Origin: Streptomyces niger | Lineage (GTDB): Bacteria > Actinomycetota > Actinomycetes > Streptomycetales > Streptomycetaceae | Assembly: GCF_000718305.1 (NCBI RefSeq) | Contig: NZ_JOFQ01000023.1 | Location: 1 to 64,000 of the forward strand | Length of the DNA: 64,000 bases | Direction of reading: 5' to 3' | In this document: positions 10,054 through 19,743 of the stretch, one piece after another | How positions within the stretch are numbered: position 1 is the stretch's first letter | Layout: each line of letters opens with the position of its first letter | Program-made: the position numbers and the translations under genes | The notes under the pieces: generated by a model | Database searches by the model: none | Seen by the model: only the letters and a program-made list of their open reading frames with translations | Told to the model about the DNA's origin: nothing

Positions 10054-10165
10054 CTCCTGCCCGACGTCACCGTCAACGGCAAAGACATCGGCCGCTGACT
10101 CGCCCGGCAGCGCACACATACCACCTGGACCAAGCTCACGGCCGGGCAGCGCCAGCGCCTGGAGG
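10054..10165 (+). pseudogene. Helicase-associated-domain fragment with TGA
   Basis: The forward frame reads LLPDVTVNGKDIGR, TGA, LARQRTHTTWTKLTAGQ, then RQRLEA. This matches the helicase-associated (HA) repeat of Streptomyces plasmid and arm helicases (GRWLxxQRxxWxxLxxxQxxxLxxLG). TGA stands where the family has Trp. Only about 35 codons remain. Confidence 0.6.
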
Positions 10166-10570
10166 CGTCGCAGGTGGCGAAGGCGGTGACATCCTGGGCG
10201 AGGGCGGAGAAGAGGTGGACTCCGCTGGGGTCCCAGTCGGAGATCACCAAGATGCGCACGGTGCGGTGGTCGCCGGCGGCCGCGCGCGGGGCGGCGCCGC
10301 GTTTGCCCGTGAGGCTGTTGAAGCCGGAGCCGGAGCCGGAGTAGACCGGTATGCCTTGAGGGTCGGCGACCGCGGCCGGCTGCGGCACCATCCCGGCCGC
10401 CTCCGACACCACCTCCAGGCGGGCCGGTTGCCCGGCCTGCCGGTCCAGCCGGAAGGCTTCGGCCGCCTGCCGCTGGGCGGCGAACCGGGCCAGGACTTCA
10501 TCAACGGTGGCCAGCAGTGCGCACGTCGCCGGCCGCGGACGCCAGTGGGGCTGGTAGCCCCGAGGACCCC
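10166..10570 (-). pseudogene. Toprim-like element protein remnant (second copy)
   Basis: The reverse frame reads EAFRLDRQAGQPARLEVVSE, GIPVYSGSGSGFNSLTGKRG and TVRILVISDWDPSGVHLFSA. The ISDWDPSG block is the DxD-type metal motif of a toprim-like fold. FRLDRQAGQP parallels FRLDRTRGQP in the remnant at 3.8-4.3 kb, so both come from one family. No credible start is present, and the 3' end runs into the helicase fragment at about 10,165. A GSGSG stretch is a small 6-bp repeat expansion. Confidence 0.55.
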
Positions 10571-10851
10571 AGGACGACAGCCCACAGAAGGACCGCGAGT
10601 CCGCGTCGCCGGATCGCGAGGCGGCCGATCCTGTGGAGCAGGGCGGCCATGAGGCGTGCAACTTTCGTGCTCGTTCGGTCGTAGGGGATTGCTTCGTGTG
10701 ACCGCGTCCGGCCGTCGCAGGGCGTCGGTGCTCAGGAGGCGCGGCAGGCGGGTCGTCCGGTCTCTCGTCCCTGCGTGACGGCAACCGTCACGTACCGGTC
10801 GTCAGCCAGGCGGTCGCCGACGGAGGTGATGCCGGCGGGTGTCCGCGGCCG

Positions 10852-12144
10852 TCATCCGGCCGGGCTGGCCGCGGGCTGAGACTTGCCGAACATCTGGCAG
10901 GTGGCCGCTTCGACGAGGGCCTTGTTCGTAGTGGCGGCCTTCTCTTCCTTGATGCCGAAGTTCGTGCTCGTCAGGACGGCGACACTGCGCCGGCCGCTCG
11001 CGTCGGTGTAGATCTCGCTGGAGTAGCCGGGCAGGCCGCCGGTGTGCCCCCACACGGTGCCGCAGGTGGTGTCCACCCGCATCAGACCCAGTCCGTAGCC
11101 ACCGCCCTCCTCGGGAGCGGCGACCGTGGTGCGCATCTGCTTCAGCTGCGCCTCGGGCAGCAGCTCGCCGGAGATCAGCGCGGTCAGGAAGCGCTGCCAG
11201 TCCTGTGCGGTGGAGACCATGCCGCCGGCCGCCCAGGACCAGCCCGGGTCGATGGCAGAGGTGTCGACGTTGTCCCCGGGACGCTCGGGACCGGCGAATC
11301 CGACGCCTTCGGGCAGGTCAACGGTTCGGGAGAGGATGGTCTTCAAGCGCTCGGCGTCCGGCTCGTAGCCGGTCACGTGCTGCCGGCCGGTGTTCCAGTC
11401 GGCCTTCGTGGCAAAGTACGAGTCCTTCATGCCGAGCGGCCCGGTGATCTTCTTCTTGATCAGCTCGGCCAGGCCGCTCCCGGTGGCCTTTTCGAGAATC
11501 AGCCCCAACGCCTCGTAATTGGCGTTGCTGTACGAGTACGTCTTGCCGGGCTCGGTCGGCGGGTCCTGTTCGGGCGTGATGGCGAGCAGCTTCTCCGGTG
11601 TCCAGGTGCGCTTGGCCTGACCGGTGAGGGAGGGCAGGAATTGCGGCGTCAGCAGGAAGTCTCCCAGGCCGCTGGTGTGGTTGAGCAGCATCCGTACGGT
11701 GATGTGCTCACCGCCCTTGACCAGTCCGGGCAGCCACTGCTCCACCGTGTCGTCCAGACCGATCCGCTTGTCGGCGACCTGTTGCAGGACGAGCGTCGCG
11801 GTGAGCGTCTTGGTGTTGGACCCGACCCGGAACCGGTCGTCGGCGGCGAGGTGGTGGTCGTCTTTCGTCCAGGCGGCCTGCCGGGCGATCTCGACGGGCT
11901 TCCCGTCGCCGGAGTCGACGCGGACGATGACGCCCAGGGAGCCGGTGTCCGCCGCCTTCTGCGCGAGGGCGCTCAGCCGCCCGGCCGCCCCGGTGTTCGC
12001 CGCGCTCCGCCCGGCCGCCGGCCCGGCCCCGCCCGACCCTGCATCCGAACAGCTCACCAGCGCCGCGCCCAGGCAGGTCGCCAACGCCATGGTCAGCACC
12101 CCCCGACGGATCCGATGACGGCGGGACGGCGTATGTGCGGACAT
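10852..12144 (-). CDS. Beta-lactamase-fold serine hydrolase lipoprotein
   Basis: The best start is ATG 12144 (MSAHTPSRRH) with GAAGGGAAC upstream. An Arg-rich n-region, a hydrophobic core and a lipobox ending LVSC give a lipoprotein signal. The mature part has the class C beta-lactamase/DD-peptidase motifs: SNTK (SxxK nucleophile), TYSYSNANY (YSN) and WGHTGGLPGY (HTG). Length, about 430 residues, fits the family of D-alanyl-D-alanine carboxypeptidases and esterases in Streptomyces. It probably acts outside the membrane on peptidoglycan or a beta-lactam/ester. It ends before degraded sequence and stands alone on the minus strand. Confidence 0.9.
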   Translation of the reverse strand: MSAHTPSRRHRIRRGVLTMALATCLGAALVSCSDAGSGGAGPAAGRSAANTGAAGRLSALAQKAADTGSLGVIVRVDSGDGKPVEIARQAAWTKDDHHLAADDRFRVGSNTKTLTATLVLQQVADKRIGLDDTVEQWLPGLVKGGEHITVRMLLNHTSGLGDFLLTPQFLPSLTGQAKRTWTPEKLLAITPEQDPPTEPGKTYSYSNANYEALGLILEKATGSGLAELIKKKITGPLGMKDSYFATKADWNTGRQHVTGYEPDAERLKTILSRTVDLPEGVGFAGPERPGDNVDTSAIDPGWSWAAGGMVSTAQDWQRFLTALISGELLPEAQLKQMRTTVAAPEEGGGYGLGLMRVDTTCGTVWGHTGGLPGYSSEIYTDASGRRSVAVLTSTNFGIKEEKAATTNKALVEAATCQMFGKSQPAASPAG

Positions 12145-12366
12145 GGCAAGTTCCCTTCGGCGCAAGACAGTTGCTGCGTGCGCAGAGGGACCTGACAGTC
12201 ACCCGTCGAGCGACCTTTCGGCGGGTCCCGCGCACACCGACCATTCAGCCAGCGGCACGCACCCGGTACATCCCTCGATGGCGGGCTTCCCGGCGACGCG
12301 GGATCACTCCAAGGAATGACCCAGAGGCACCCGGCCTCTCGCCGCCCCGCCCGCCCACCGGACGGG

Positions 12367-13032
12367 TCAGGACAGGGTGTCCCTGGCCAACACCGCCGCC
12401 TGCGCCCTGCTCTGGCAGCCGGTCTTCGTGAGGACACGGCTGACGTGCGTCTTCACCGTGTGCAGACTCACCAGCAACCGGTCGGCGATCTCGGCGTTGC
12501 TCAGCCCGTCCCGGATCAGACGCAGCACGTCGACCTCCCGCTCGGTGAGGTCCCTCAGCCGGGCCAGCTCCTGGTCGCTGGGCCGGCGCCGGCCGCTGAG
12601 ATGGCCCTCGATGATCCGCCGGGTCACCACGGGACTCAGCGCGCTGTGCCCGGCCGCCGCGGCACGGACGGCTCCGGTCAGCTCCTCGTACGAACTGTTC
12701 TTCAGCAGGAAACCGGACGCTCCGGCCGCCAGCGCGTCGTCGACGTACTCGTCCAGGTCGAACGTCGTCAGCATGAGCACCCGGCTGCGCCCCGGCCCGA
12801 GCAGTCTCCGGCGGCCCAGCTCGGTCAGCGCCCACAGGCCGTTGCGGCGCGGCATGCGAATGTCCATCAGCAGCACGTCCGGCCGCAGCCGCGCGCACGC
12901 CTCGACGGCTTCCTCACCGTCGTCCGCGGTGCCTGCCACGGTGATGCCCGTCTGGCTGTCCAGGATCGCGCTCAGTCCGGCGCGGATGATCGGCTCGTCG
13001 TCCACGACGAGCACGCTGATCTGCTCAGACAC
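12367..13032 (-). CDS. NarL-family response regulator
   Basis: 221 residues. The receiver domain has the acidic pair VVDDEP, the phosphoacceptor DVLLMDIRMP, the switch Thr in VLMLTTFD and Lys in GFLLKNSS. A LuxR-type HTH follows: LTEREVDVLRLIRDGLSNAE, LVSLHTVKTHVSRVLTK. The ATG overlaps the last codons of the upstream histidine kinase by 8 bp, indicating translational coupling. It controls unknown promoters, possibly the adjacent serine hydrolase. Confidence 0.94.
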   Translation of the reverse strand: MSEQISVLVVDDEPIIRAGLSAILDSQTGITVAGTADDGEEAVEACARLRPDVLLMDIRMPRRNGLWALTELGRRRLLGPGRSRVLMLTTFDLDEYVDDALAAGASGFLLKNSSYEELTGAVRAAAAGHSALSPVVTRRIIEGHLSGRRRPSDQELARLRDLTEREVDVLRLIRDGLSNAEIADRLLVSLHTVKTHVSRVLTKTGCQSRAQAAVLARDTLS

Positions 13033-14215
13033 CGGCAGGCTCCCACGGCATCGTGGCCACGACGCGGAAGCCGCCGTCCTCGGTCGGGCCCGCGGTGAGT
13101 TCGCCGTCCAGTGCCCTCACCCGTTCCTCCATGCTGACCAGGCCGAGCCCGATGCCCGCGCCGGCCGTGCCGCGCCGCGCGGCGCGACCGTTCACGACCT
13201 CGCACCGCAACTCTCCCCCAGCGTCGTCGACACTCACCCGGACCGGCGCCCCGGGCGCGTGCCGCCGCGCGTTGACCAGTGCCTCCTGCACGACGCGATA
13301 CGTCGCCAGCTGCACCGGTCCCGGCACGGACTCCAGCGCGCCGGCCGTCGTCAGCCCGACCGGCCCTCCCGCGGCACGGTGACTGTCCAGCAACGCGCCC
13401 AGCTCGCCGAGGTCCGGCACGGGCTGGAGCGGGGCCGCGTCCGCGGGGTCACGCAGCATCCGCAGCAGGTCGCGCAGTTCGCCGCTGCTCTGCCGGCCCG
13501 CCGCCGCCAGTCCGTCCACCTGCGTGCGGGCCCAGTCGGGCAGTTCGCCGCCGCGGGCCCGCAGGGTCTCCGCGTGCACCACGAGCAGGGTCAGCGAGTG
13601 CGCGACCACGTCGTGCATCTCTCCGGCGATCCGTGTCCGCTCGCGTTGCGTGGCCTGCGCCGCCTCCAGGGCCTGTGCCCGGCGCGCGTCGGCCGCCCGC
13701 CGCTCGGCCGCGGCCAGTAGTTCCTGCCGGGTCCGCGCGGCGAATCCCATCGCCCACGCCAGCGGCATCGGGGCCAGCGCGGCGAGGACGTCCAGACCGC
13801 CCTGGAAGTCGTCGGAGTCGGTCGTCATCCGGTTCAGCCAGAGACCGGCCGCGCTCAGCACGGTGACGCCGAGGACCGCCGACACGGTTCGCCTCCAGCT
13901 CGCGCAGTGACTGCCCATGGCGTAGAGCAGCACCGCCAGCGGCAGGAAGACCAGCGGTGACAGCTTGGCTCCCGCGCCCGCGCTCCCCACCAGCGCCACC
14001 AGCAGGGTCCCGAAACCCACGACGAAGGCGGTGGCCGGCAGTCGCCGCCGCAGGAGCAGGATCACCACGCCCACCGCCTCGTACACCGTGAGCGACGCCC
14101 ACGCCGCCCCGGAGGTGTCCACGTACGGCTGCGACAGCAGCGCCGGCAGAAACGTCAGTACGACCAACCCGGCGTCGGCGCCCCACCCGGGCCACCTGCC
14201 GTCCATCACTCTCAT
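13025..14215 (-). CDS. NarL-type sensor histidine kinase
   Basis: About 396 residues from ATG 14215; upstream ATG and GTG codons are possible, so the start is uncertain. Four or five hydrophobic segments form the N-terminal membrane sensor (for example ASLTVYEAVGVVILLL). The HisKA_3 dimerisation box ERTRIAGEMHDVVAHSL carries the phosphorylated His. The ATPase domain has YRVVQEALVNARRHA (N box) and GAGIGLGLVSMEERV (G box). It is in an operon with the response regulator at 12,367-13,032. The short extracellular loops suggest a membrane-stress or membrane-embedded signal. Confidence 0.92.
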   Translation of the reverse strand: MRVMDGRWPGWGADAGLVVLTFLPALLSQPYVDTSGAAWASLTVYEAVGVVILLLRRRLPATAFVVGFGTLLVALVGSAGAGAKLSPLVFLPLAVLLYAMGSHCASWRRTVSAVLGVTVLSAAGLWLNRMTTDSDDFQGGLDVLAALAPMPLAWAMGFAARTRQELLAAAERRAADARRAQALEAAQATQRERTRIAGEMHDVVAHSLTLLVVHAETLRARGGELPDWARTQVDGLAAAGRQSSGELRDLLRMLRDPADAAPLQPVPDLGELGALLDSHRAAGGPVGLTTAGALESVPGPVQLATYRVVQEALVNARRHAPGAPVRVSVDDAGGELRCEVVNGRAARRGTAGAGIGLGLVSMEERVRALDGELTAGPTEDGGFRVVATMPWEPAGV

Positions 14216-14380
14216 CCGCCCGACACTATGACCTCGCACGCGGCTCTTCATCACTCCAAAGAGCCACTCGCACGCCGGCGTGGCCCGACCCGCCTCACCG
14301 AGGATCAAAGGTGAGCATACGGCCGCCCCCGCAGGGCGCGCCGATGGACGCGGTCGTCTGCACCCCTGCCCGCCACCGCC

Positions 14381-14668
14381 TTCGACGACGACACCGGCAC
14401 CCTGTGGGCCGGGACGTACCGGGGGACGGAAACCCCGTCCCGCATCACCGTGACGGTCGCCGGACGCACCGTCGAGGCCAGCCTCCTGGTCCTGTCGTCA
14501 CGGCCCGGCTGGATCGCCTACTACGCCGACTTCCCCGATGTACCCAACGCCCCCGACGCCCAGGACACCGACCGGCACCCCGCGATCACCGCCCGCTCCG
14601 CCGACGGCACCACCATGGCGACGCTCCGGGAAGCGACCTCACCGACGGTGGTGACCCTCACCGAATAA
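14381..14668 (+). CDS. Small hypothetical protein, 5' end uncertain
   Basis: A frame with strong third-position GC reads FDDDTGTLWAGTYRGTE, RITVTVAGRTVEASLLVLSS, PGWIAYYADFPDVPNA and ends TVVTLTE. It looks like a C-terminal beta-rich fragment or a small domain of 70-95 residues. No ATG/GTG with a ribosome binding site is visible upstream; GTG 14450 is the only in-frame start. It is divergent from the kinase. I do not recognise the family. Confidence 0.4.
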   Translation, partial: FDDDTGTLWAGTYRGTETPSRITVTVAGRTVEASLLVLSSRPGWIAYYADFPDVPNAPDAQDTDRHPAITARSADGTTMATLREATSPTVVTLTE

Positions 14669-14776
14669 GCGTCCGTCGCCGTCAGTGAGGCGGAGCGTGA
14701 ACGACTTCTTCCGGGGTCTTTCAGCGTCACCGCCGCCTGACGCGGCACCGAGTCCGACGCGGCCGTGTCCGCCGGC

Positions 14777-15676
14777 TCAGAAGACGCGGTCGCGGTGGAT
14801 GTGGTGCGGGATGAGATCGAGGAAGGCGTGCAGCGCGCGTGTCGGCGGTCGGGTCGCCGACACGACCACGCCGAGCGTCCAGGAGAGCCGGGCGTCCGCG
14901 AGAGGAACGACACGCACCGCGTCCCCGGCCGTCTCCGCGAAGTCCGGGGGCAGCAACGCCACCCCCAGGTTGTGCGCCACGAAGTCCGCGATCGTCGTGA
15001 TGTCCGAGGCCTCGATCAGTACCCGCCGGGACAGCTCCGCCCTCGTGAACGCATCGTCCACGATCTGGCGTTGCCCGAAGCCTGGGGGCATGTCGACGAA
15101 CGGTTCCTTCGCGACGTCCCTCAGTCGCACGCTCTTCCGGCCGGACAGCCGGTGACCGGCCGGGACGAGCAATTGGACGTCGAACTGCTTGATGGCCCTC
15201 GTCCTGAGGTGCTCGTCCTTGATGTCGGCGCCCACGAAGGCGACGTCGACGTGACTCTCCTTGATCCGTTCGATCAGTCCGGCAGTACCTCGTTGGGAGG
15301 TCTCGGTACGCAGCCGGACCTCGGGATGGCGCCGGTGGAAGTCTCCCGCCAGGGCGGGCACGTCGATCAGGGTCAGCCCGCTGAGAACACCCACGGTGAG
15401 GCTGCCGCGCAGGCCCGCGGAGAGGGGTTCCACGGCGGCCCGGGCCCGGTCGAGCGCCTCGATCGCGGCGCGCGCCTCGGGCAGGAACGCCGAACCGGCC
15501 TCCGTCAGCCTGACCGACCGCGTGGAACGGATGAGCAGTTCCGCCCTCAGCTCGTGCTCCAGGGCCTTGATGCCGGCCGAAAGCGTGGACTGCGTGACGT
15601 GCAGTCGCTGGGCCGCCCGCGTGAAGTTCAGTTCCTCGGCGACCGAGAGGAAGTATTCCAGCCGTCTCTGGTCCAC
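14777..15676 (-). CDS. LysR-family regulator
   Basis: 299 residues from GTG 15676, preceded by GGAGGGCAGGC. The winged HTH reads LEYFLSVAEELNFTRAAQRL and LHVTQSTLSAGIKALEHEL. The effector domain includes GSLTVGVLSGLTLIDVPAL and HNLGVALLPPDFAETAGDAV. It is transcribed away from the epimerase/transporter/amidohydrolase operon, the classic LysR arrangement, and probably activates it in response to a substrate of that pathway. The divergent gap (15,677-15,808) should hold its T-N11-A sites, but none stands out clearly. Confidence 0.92.
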   Translation of the reverse strand: MDQRRLEYFLSVAEELNFTRAAQRLHVTQSTLSAGIKALEHELRAELLIRSTRSVRLTEAGSAFLPEARAAIEALDRARAAVEPLSAGLRGSLTVGVLSGLTLIDVPALAGDFHRRHPEVRLRTETSQRGTAGLIERIKESHVDVAFVGADIKDEHLRTRAIKQFDVQLLVPAGHRLSGRKSVRLRDVAKEPFVDMPPGFGQRQIVDDAFTRAELSRRVLIEASDITTIADFVAHNLGVALLPPDFAETAGDAVRVVPLADARLSWTLGVVVSATRPPTRALHAFLDLIPHHIHRDRVF

Positions 15677-15808
15677 GCCTGCCCTCCATTCATCGATAGT
15701 TCCGTTTACGTCTTCGAGAACATTCGTTGGACACGATAGCCGGGCAGAGCGACTGTGGTCGTGCGGGCCACCGGCCCGACCCGTCAGCGGAAACGTCAGC
15801 GAAAGAGA

Positions 15809-16693
15809 ATGACCATGCGTGTACTGCTCACCGGCGGCACCGGCTACATCGGAGCCTCGATTCTCGACCGGCTCATCTCCGGCGGGCACCAGGTGACCGC
15901 CGTGGTCCGCTCCGCCGAGAAGGCCGAGCTGGTACGGGCCAAGGGCGCGGAGCCGGCGATCGCCGACCTGTCCGACGGCAGCGCCCTCGAAGAACTCGCG
16001 GCCTCGCGGGACGGCGTGATCCACGTGGCCTCGCCGGGCGACGAGACCAGTGCAACCGTCGACGAGACCGCTGTCACGAGCTTCCTGCGCGCGCTGCGGA
16101 ACACGGACCGGCCGTTCGTGCACACCACCGGCGTCTGGGTGCACGGCAGCGGTTCGGCGATCAGCGAGTCGACCGCCATGAACGCCCCGCGGCTCACCGC
16201 CTGGCGTGTGCCGCTCGCCGAACTCGTCCTCGGTGTCCAGGATGTCCGGACTTCGGTGATCGCACCGGCGGTGGTGTACGGCCACGGCGGCGGCCTGCTG
16301 AACCTCGTCGCCGCCGGCCCGCGGACCGGCGGCGACACCCCGGCGCTCACCATGGTCGGGCCCGGTGACCAGCACTGGAGCACAGTGCACGTGGACGACC
16401 TGGCCGAGCTGTACGTGCTCGCGCTGGAGAAGGCGCCGGCCGGTTCGTACTTCCTCGGCGCCAGTGGCGTGAACCCGACCGTGCGGGAGATCAGCGAAGC
16501 GGTGAGCCGTGCCGTCGGTCTGGCCGGACGGGTCGAGTCCGAGCCGGTCGTGCAGACGCTGGACCGGCTGGGTCTGCTCGGCGAGGCGCTGCTGCTCGAC
16601 CAGCGGGCCTCGGGCGACAACGCCCGACGGGTGCTCGGCTGGTCACCCCAGGCTCCGTCGATCCTCGACGACATCGCGCGCACGGACTTCTGA
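15809..16693 (+). CDS. NAD(P)-dependent epimerase/dehydratase-type SDR
   Basis: About 294 residues. The start MTMRVLLTGGTGYIGASILD gives the extended-SDR nucleotide motif TGGTGYIG. A conserved VHTTGVWVHG strand and a variable substrate-binding tail (HVDDLAELYVLALEKAPAG) follow. The canonical YxxxK is not obvious, suggesting an atypical NmrA/epimerase-like member acting as a reductase or isomerase. It is first in an operon with a DMT transporter and an amidohydrolase, under the divergent LysR regulator. Confidence 0.85.
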   Translation: MTMRVLLTGGTGYIGASILDRLISGGHQVTAVVRSAEKAELVRAKGAEPAIADLSDGSALEELAASRDGVIHVASPGDETSATVDETAVTSFLRALRNTDRPFVHTTGVWVHGSGSAISESTAMNAPRLTAWRVPLAELVLGVQDVRTSVIAPAVVYGHGGGLLNLVAAGPRTGGDTPALTMVGPGDQHWSTVHVDDLAELYVLALEKAPAGSYFLGASGVNPTVREISEAVSRAVGLAGRVESEPVVQTLDRLGLLGEALLLDQRASGDNARRVLGWSPQAPSILDDIARTDF

Positions 16694-16726
16694 CCGAGCC
16701 TCGCGCCCCTTCCCGAAGGAATCGAC

Positions 16727-17764
16727 ATGAGCACTCCCACCGCACCGCCTGGACCAGGACGCTCCCGTACCGCTTCCGGTGTGCCGTCCTTGGGCCCCGC
16801 GCGTCCCTCAGCACCGCGCGGCGGTTCCCTGGCCGTCGTGGCGGCCATCGCCGCCGGCATGGTGGTACCGGTACAAGCCCGGCTGAACGGCGAGCTGAGC
16901 CATCGCCTCGACGACGGCATCACCGCGGCGGCCATCAGCTTTTCCGGCGGACTCGTCCTGTTGTCCGTCCTCTTGGTCTTCTCACCAGGACTGCGCGGCG
17001 CGCTGGGCCGCGTGGCCGGAGCCGCCCGCGACGGCCGCCTCCCCCGCCGCTACCTGCTGGCCGGCGTACTCGGCGGCACGTTCGCTCTGGCGCAGTCCAC
17101 CGCCGCGCTGGTCACCGGTATCGCCGTGTTCACCGTGTCGGCCATTGCCGGCCAGACCCTCGGCGGTCTCATCGTGGACGCACGGGGCATCGGCGGCGGT
17201 CTGAAGCAACGTCCCGGCGCGACGCGGCTCACGGGAGCGGCCGTCATGCTGGTCGCCGCCGCCGTGTCCGCCCTTCCCCGGTTCACCGACACCCCAGCAC
17301 CCGCCGAGGTCGTCCTGCCGGCCCTCGCAGCGATAGCCGCCGGGTTCCTGCTGGGCGTGCAGCAGGCCCTGAACGGGGCGTCAACCGCCGCGTCGGGCTC
17401 GCCTCTCGCGGCGACCTGGCTCAACTTCTGCGTCGGAGCGGTCTTCCTCGTCGTCGCCTGGGGTGCGAAGACCTTGGTCCGGGGAACGCCGGGGCATGCG
17501 CTGCCCACCAGTTGGTGGGTCTACCTCGGTGGTCTGTGCGGGGTGGTGTTCATCGGCGCCTCGGCGTTTCTCGTGCGCCGCATCGGTGTCCTGCTGCTGA
17601 GCATGGCCTCGATCGCGGGACAGCTGGCCGGTTCGATCGCGCTGGACTTCCTGATCCCCTCCGGCGGCCGGTCCCCTTCCCCTCTGACCGTTCTCGGCGC
17701 GCTGCTCACCTTCGCCGCCGTCTGGATCGCTTCCCGGCGCCCGCGTGACGCCGACGGACAGTGA
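16727..17764 (+). CDS. DMT-superfamily (DUF606/YdcZ-like) transporter
   Basis: 345 residues with a GAAGGAATC ribosome binding site. About ten hydrophobic helices form two similar halves, each starting with a GxxxxxQxxxNxxL-type helix (MVVPVQARLNGELSHRL and LLGVQQALNGASTAASGSPL). This pair is the signature of the tandem YdcZ/DUF606 family of inner-membrane transporters. It is 33 bp after the SDR and about 100 bp before the amidohydrolase, so it probably moves that pathway's substrate or product. Confidence 0.85.
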   Translation: MSTPTAPPGPGRSRTASGVPSLGPARPSAPRGGSLAVVAAIAAGMVVPVQARLNGELSHRLDDGITAAAISFSGGLVLLSVLLVFSPGLRGALGRVAGAARDGRLPRRYLLAGVLGGTFALAQSTAALVTGIAVFTVSAIAGQTLGGLIVDARGIGGGLKQRPGATRLTGAAVMLVAAAVSALPRFTDTPAPAEVVLPALAAIAAGFLLGVQQALNGASTAASGSPLAATWLNFCVGAVFLVVAWGAKTLVRGTPGHALPTSWWVYLGGLCGVVFIGASAFLVRRIGVLLLSMASIAGQLAGSIALDFLIPSGGRSPSPLTVLGALLTFAAVWIASRRPRDADGQ

Positions 17765-17865
17765 GCCACGTCCACGCCGTCTCTTGCCGCCCCTTGCCGC
17801 CCCTTTCACACCCTTCTCGAACAACGAGCAACACGGTGCCGCCCACGGCACGAAAGGAACCACAG

Positions 17866-19236
17866 ATGTCCCACAACCAGCCGCAGAACAAGGTACGCAT
17901 CCTGATCAAGGGTGCGTACCTGATGACGCAGGACGACAAGCTCGACACCTTCGTGGGTGATGTCCTCGTCGCCGACGGCAGGATCATCGAGGTCGGCCGG
18001 GACCTGTCCGACGACCGGGCCCGGGTCATCGACGGTACGGGCCATGCCATGCTGCCCGGTTTCATCGACACCCACCGCCACAACTGGCAGGGGGCGCTGC
18101 GCAACCTCGGCCCCGCCTGGACCTACCAGGAGTACCGCAGCCAGGTGCAGATCGGCCTCGGCCAGTACTTCGATCCCCGCGACGTGCACATCGGCAACCT
18201 GGCGGCGGACCTGATGTCCCTCGATTCCGGGGTGACGACCGTGCGGGACGAGTCCCACATCAGCAACAGCCCCGAGCACTCGGACGCGGCGATCGCGGCA
18301 CACTGGGAGTCGGGCATCCGCGCCGTCTTCGACCACGGCTGGCCGTCGACCGAGGCCGAGCAGTGGCAGTTCGGCAGTGACCGTTCGCACCCCGACGACA
18401 TCCGGCGTATCCGCAACGAAGTGCTGTCCGACGACTCGGCACGGGTCACGCTGAACGCGATGCTCCGCGGACCGGAGCTGTCCACACCAGAGGTGTCCGA
18501 ACGGGACATCCGGCTCGCCCGCGAGCTGGGCCTGCGCATCAGCATGCACGTGGGACTGGGTGAGTGGGGAGCGAAGCAGCAGGCCATCCGGCAACTCACC
18601 GAGACGGGCCTGCTGGCCTCCGACATGACATTCATCCACTGCTGCACCTCGACCGACGAGGAACTGAGGATGCTGGCCGCGCACGGCGCCACCGCGTCCG
18701 TGGCCGGCGCCCTGGAGGTTTTCATGCCGGGTCTGGGCCAGCCTGCCACCAACCGGCTGCTGGCCGCCGGCGTCCGTCCGAGTCTCAGTGTGGACACCGA
18801 GACGATCGTCAGCGGTGACATGTTCGGCGTCATGCGGGCGACGCTCGCCTACCAGCAACTGATCCTCGCCGGTGCCGCAGGCCCCATGGACCGCAACCCC
18901 GGCCTGCCGACCTTCGACGCCGCCGACCTGCTCTCCTTCGCGACCATCGAAGGCGCACGGGCCGCGGGCATCGACGACCGCACCGGCAGCCTGACCCCGG
19001 GCAAGGAGGCCGACCTCATCATGATCCGCCTCGACCACGCCAACATGCTGCCCGCCACGGACGTCGCGGCCACGATCGTCGCGGGCGGCCACGCCGGCAA
19101 CGTCGACCTGGTCATGGTGGCGGGTGACGTCCTCAAGGAGAACGGTGTGCTGAGGGGCGGCGACGCCGTCTTCGAGGAGGCCGCGGCCTCCCGTGACCGG
19201 CTGTTCCACGCCGCCGGCCTGCCGCTCCCCGCCTGA
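17866..19236 (+). CDS. Amidohydrolase (ATZ/TRZ-like)
   Basis: 456 residues from ATG 17866 (GAAAGGAACC upstream). The metal-dependent hydrolase motifs appear in order: DTHRHNWQGALRN (the HxH position), a long beta/alpha barrel, RISMHVGLGEWG (His), TFIHCCTSTDEEL (His) and SVDTETIVSGDMFGVM (Asp). The C-terminal composite beta domain contains PGKEADLIMIRLDHANM. The closest pattern is the chlorohydrolase/deaminase group (s-triazine, cytosine or guanine-like amide hydrolysis). It is third in the LysR-controlled operon and likely opens an amide or cyclic amidine of an imported compound. Confidence 0.9.
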   Translation: MSHNQPQNKVRILIKGAYLMTQDDKLDTFVGDVLVADGRIIEVGRDLSDDRARVIDGTGHAMLPGFIDTHRHNWQGALRNLGPAWTYQEYRSQVQIGLGQYFDPRDVHIGNLAADLMSLDSGVTTVRDESHISNSPEHSDAAIAAHWESGIRAVFDHGWPSTEAEQWQFGSDRSHPDDIRRIRNEVLSDDSARVTLNAMLRGPELSTPEVSERDIRLARELGLRISMHVGLGEWGAKQQAIRQLTETGLLASDMTFIHCCTSTDEELRMLAAHGATASVAGALEVFMPGLGQPATNRLLAAGVRPSLSVDTETIVSGDMFGVMRATLAYQQLILAGAAGPMDRNPGLPTFDAADLLSFATIEGARAAGIDDRTGSLTPGKEADLIMIRLDHANMLPATDVAATIVAGGHAGNVDLVMVAGDVLKENGVLRGGDAVFEEAAASRDRLFHAAGLPLPA

Positions 19237-19743
19237 ACCTGAACCGGCGGCCGACCGCGCGTGCGCCACCGGCTGGCCGGCGCAATACGCCGTCAGGTGG
19301 AAACGGCCGGGGCCAGGGGTCACCTCGTCCATGCGGCGGCCCCGGCGCCGCGCTCCGCGGCCCGCCCGGATCAGGCCCGGCACAGCCCGTCTGGCCGGTG
19401 GCGCGCGCGTGGGGACGCCAGGCTCGGCGCGCCTGCGGGGTGAGCACGATCGTCTCGTCGATCAGCCACAGGTACAGCACGACACGGATCAGCGACCGTT
19501 GCGGGATGCGCCCCAGCGAGGAACGCTCTTGCGCTTCGATAAGTCTGGTGAACAACTAACGTTCCTCCGGGAGGAAGACTCGCGGATCGCTGCGCTTTTC
19601 CCCGGGTTCCGGACGAGCGGCGGACGGTGTCTCGCCGGTCACCACCGAGCCGCTGTCCGAAGTCGTGAACATTCGGCGCGGGCGCCGCCTCCCGAACTGC
19701 CCGAGAAACGCTGTTCTTCGTCGTCGACAGAGCCAGGGCCGTC
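19237..19743. other. Region without a confident gene
   Basis: A reverse frame from 19,555 opens with LIEAQERSSLGRIPQR and VVLYLWLIDETIVLTPQ, which looks briefly protein-like, then decays. No start with a ribosome binding site is visible, and I see no repeats or hairpins of note. It is probably gene debris. Confidence 0.3.

Noticed and set aside
17806..19383. A 525-codon minus-strand frame opposite the amidohydrolase
   Set aside because: Antisense to clear metal-hydrolase motifs and without domain features of its own.
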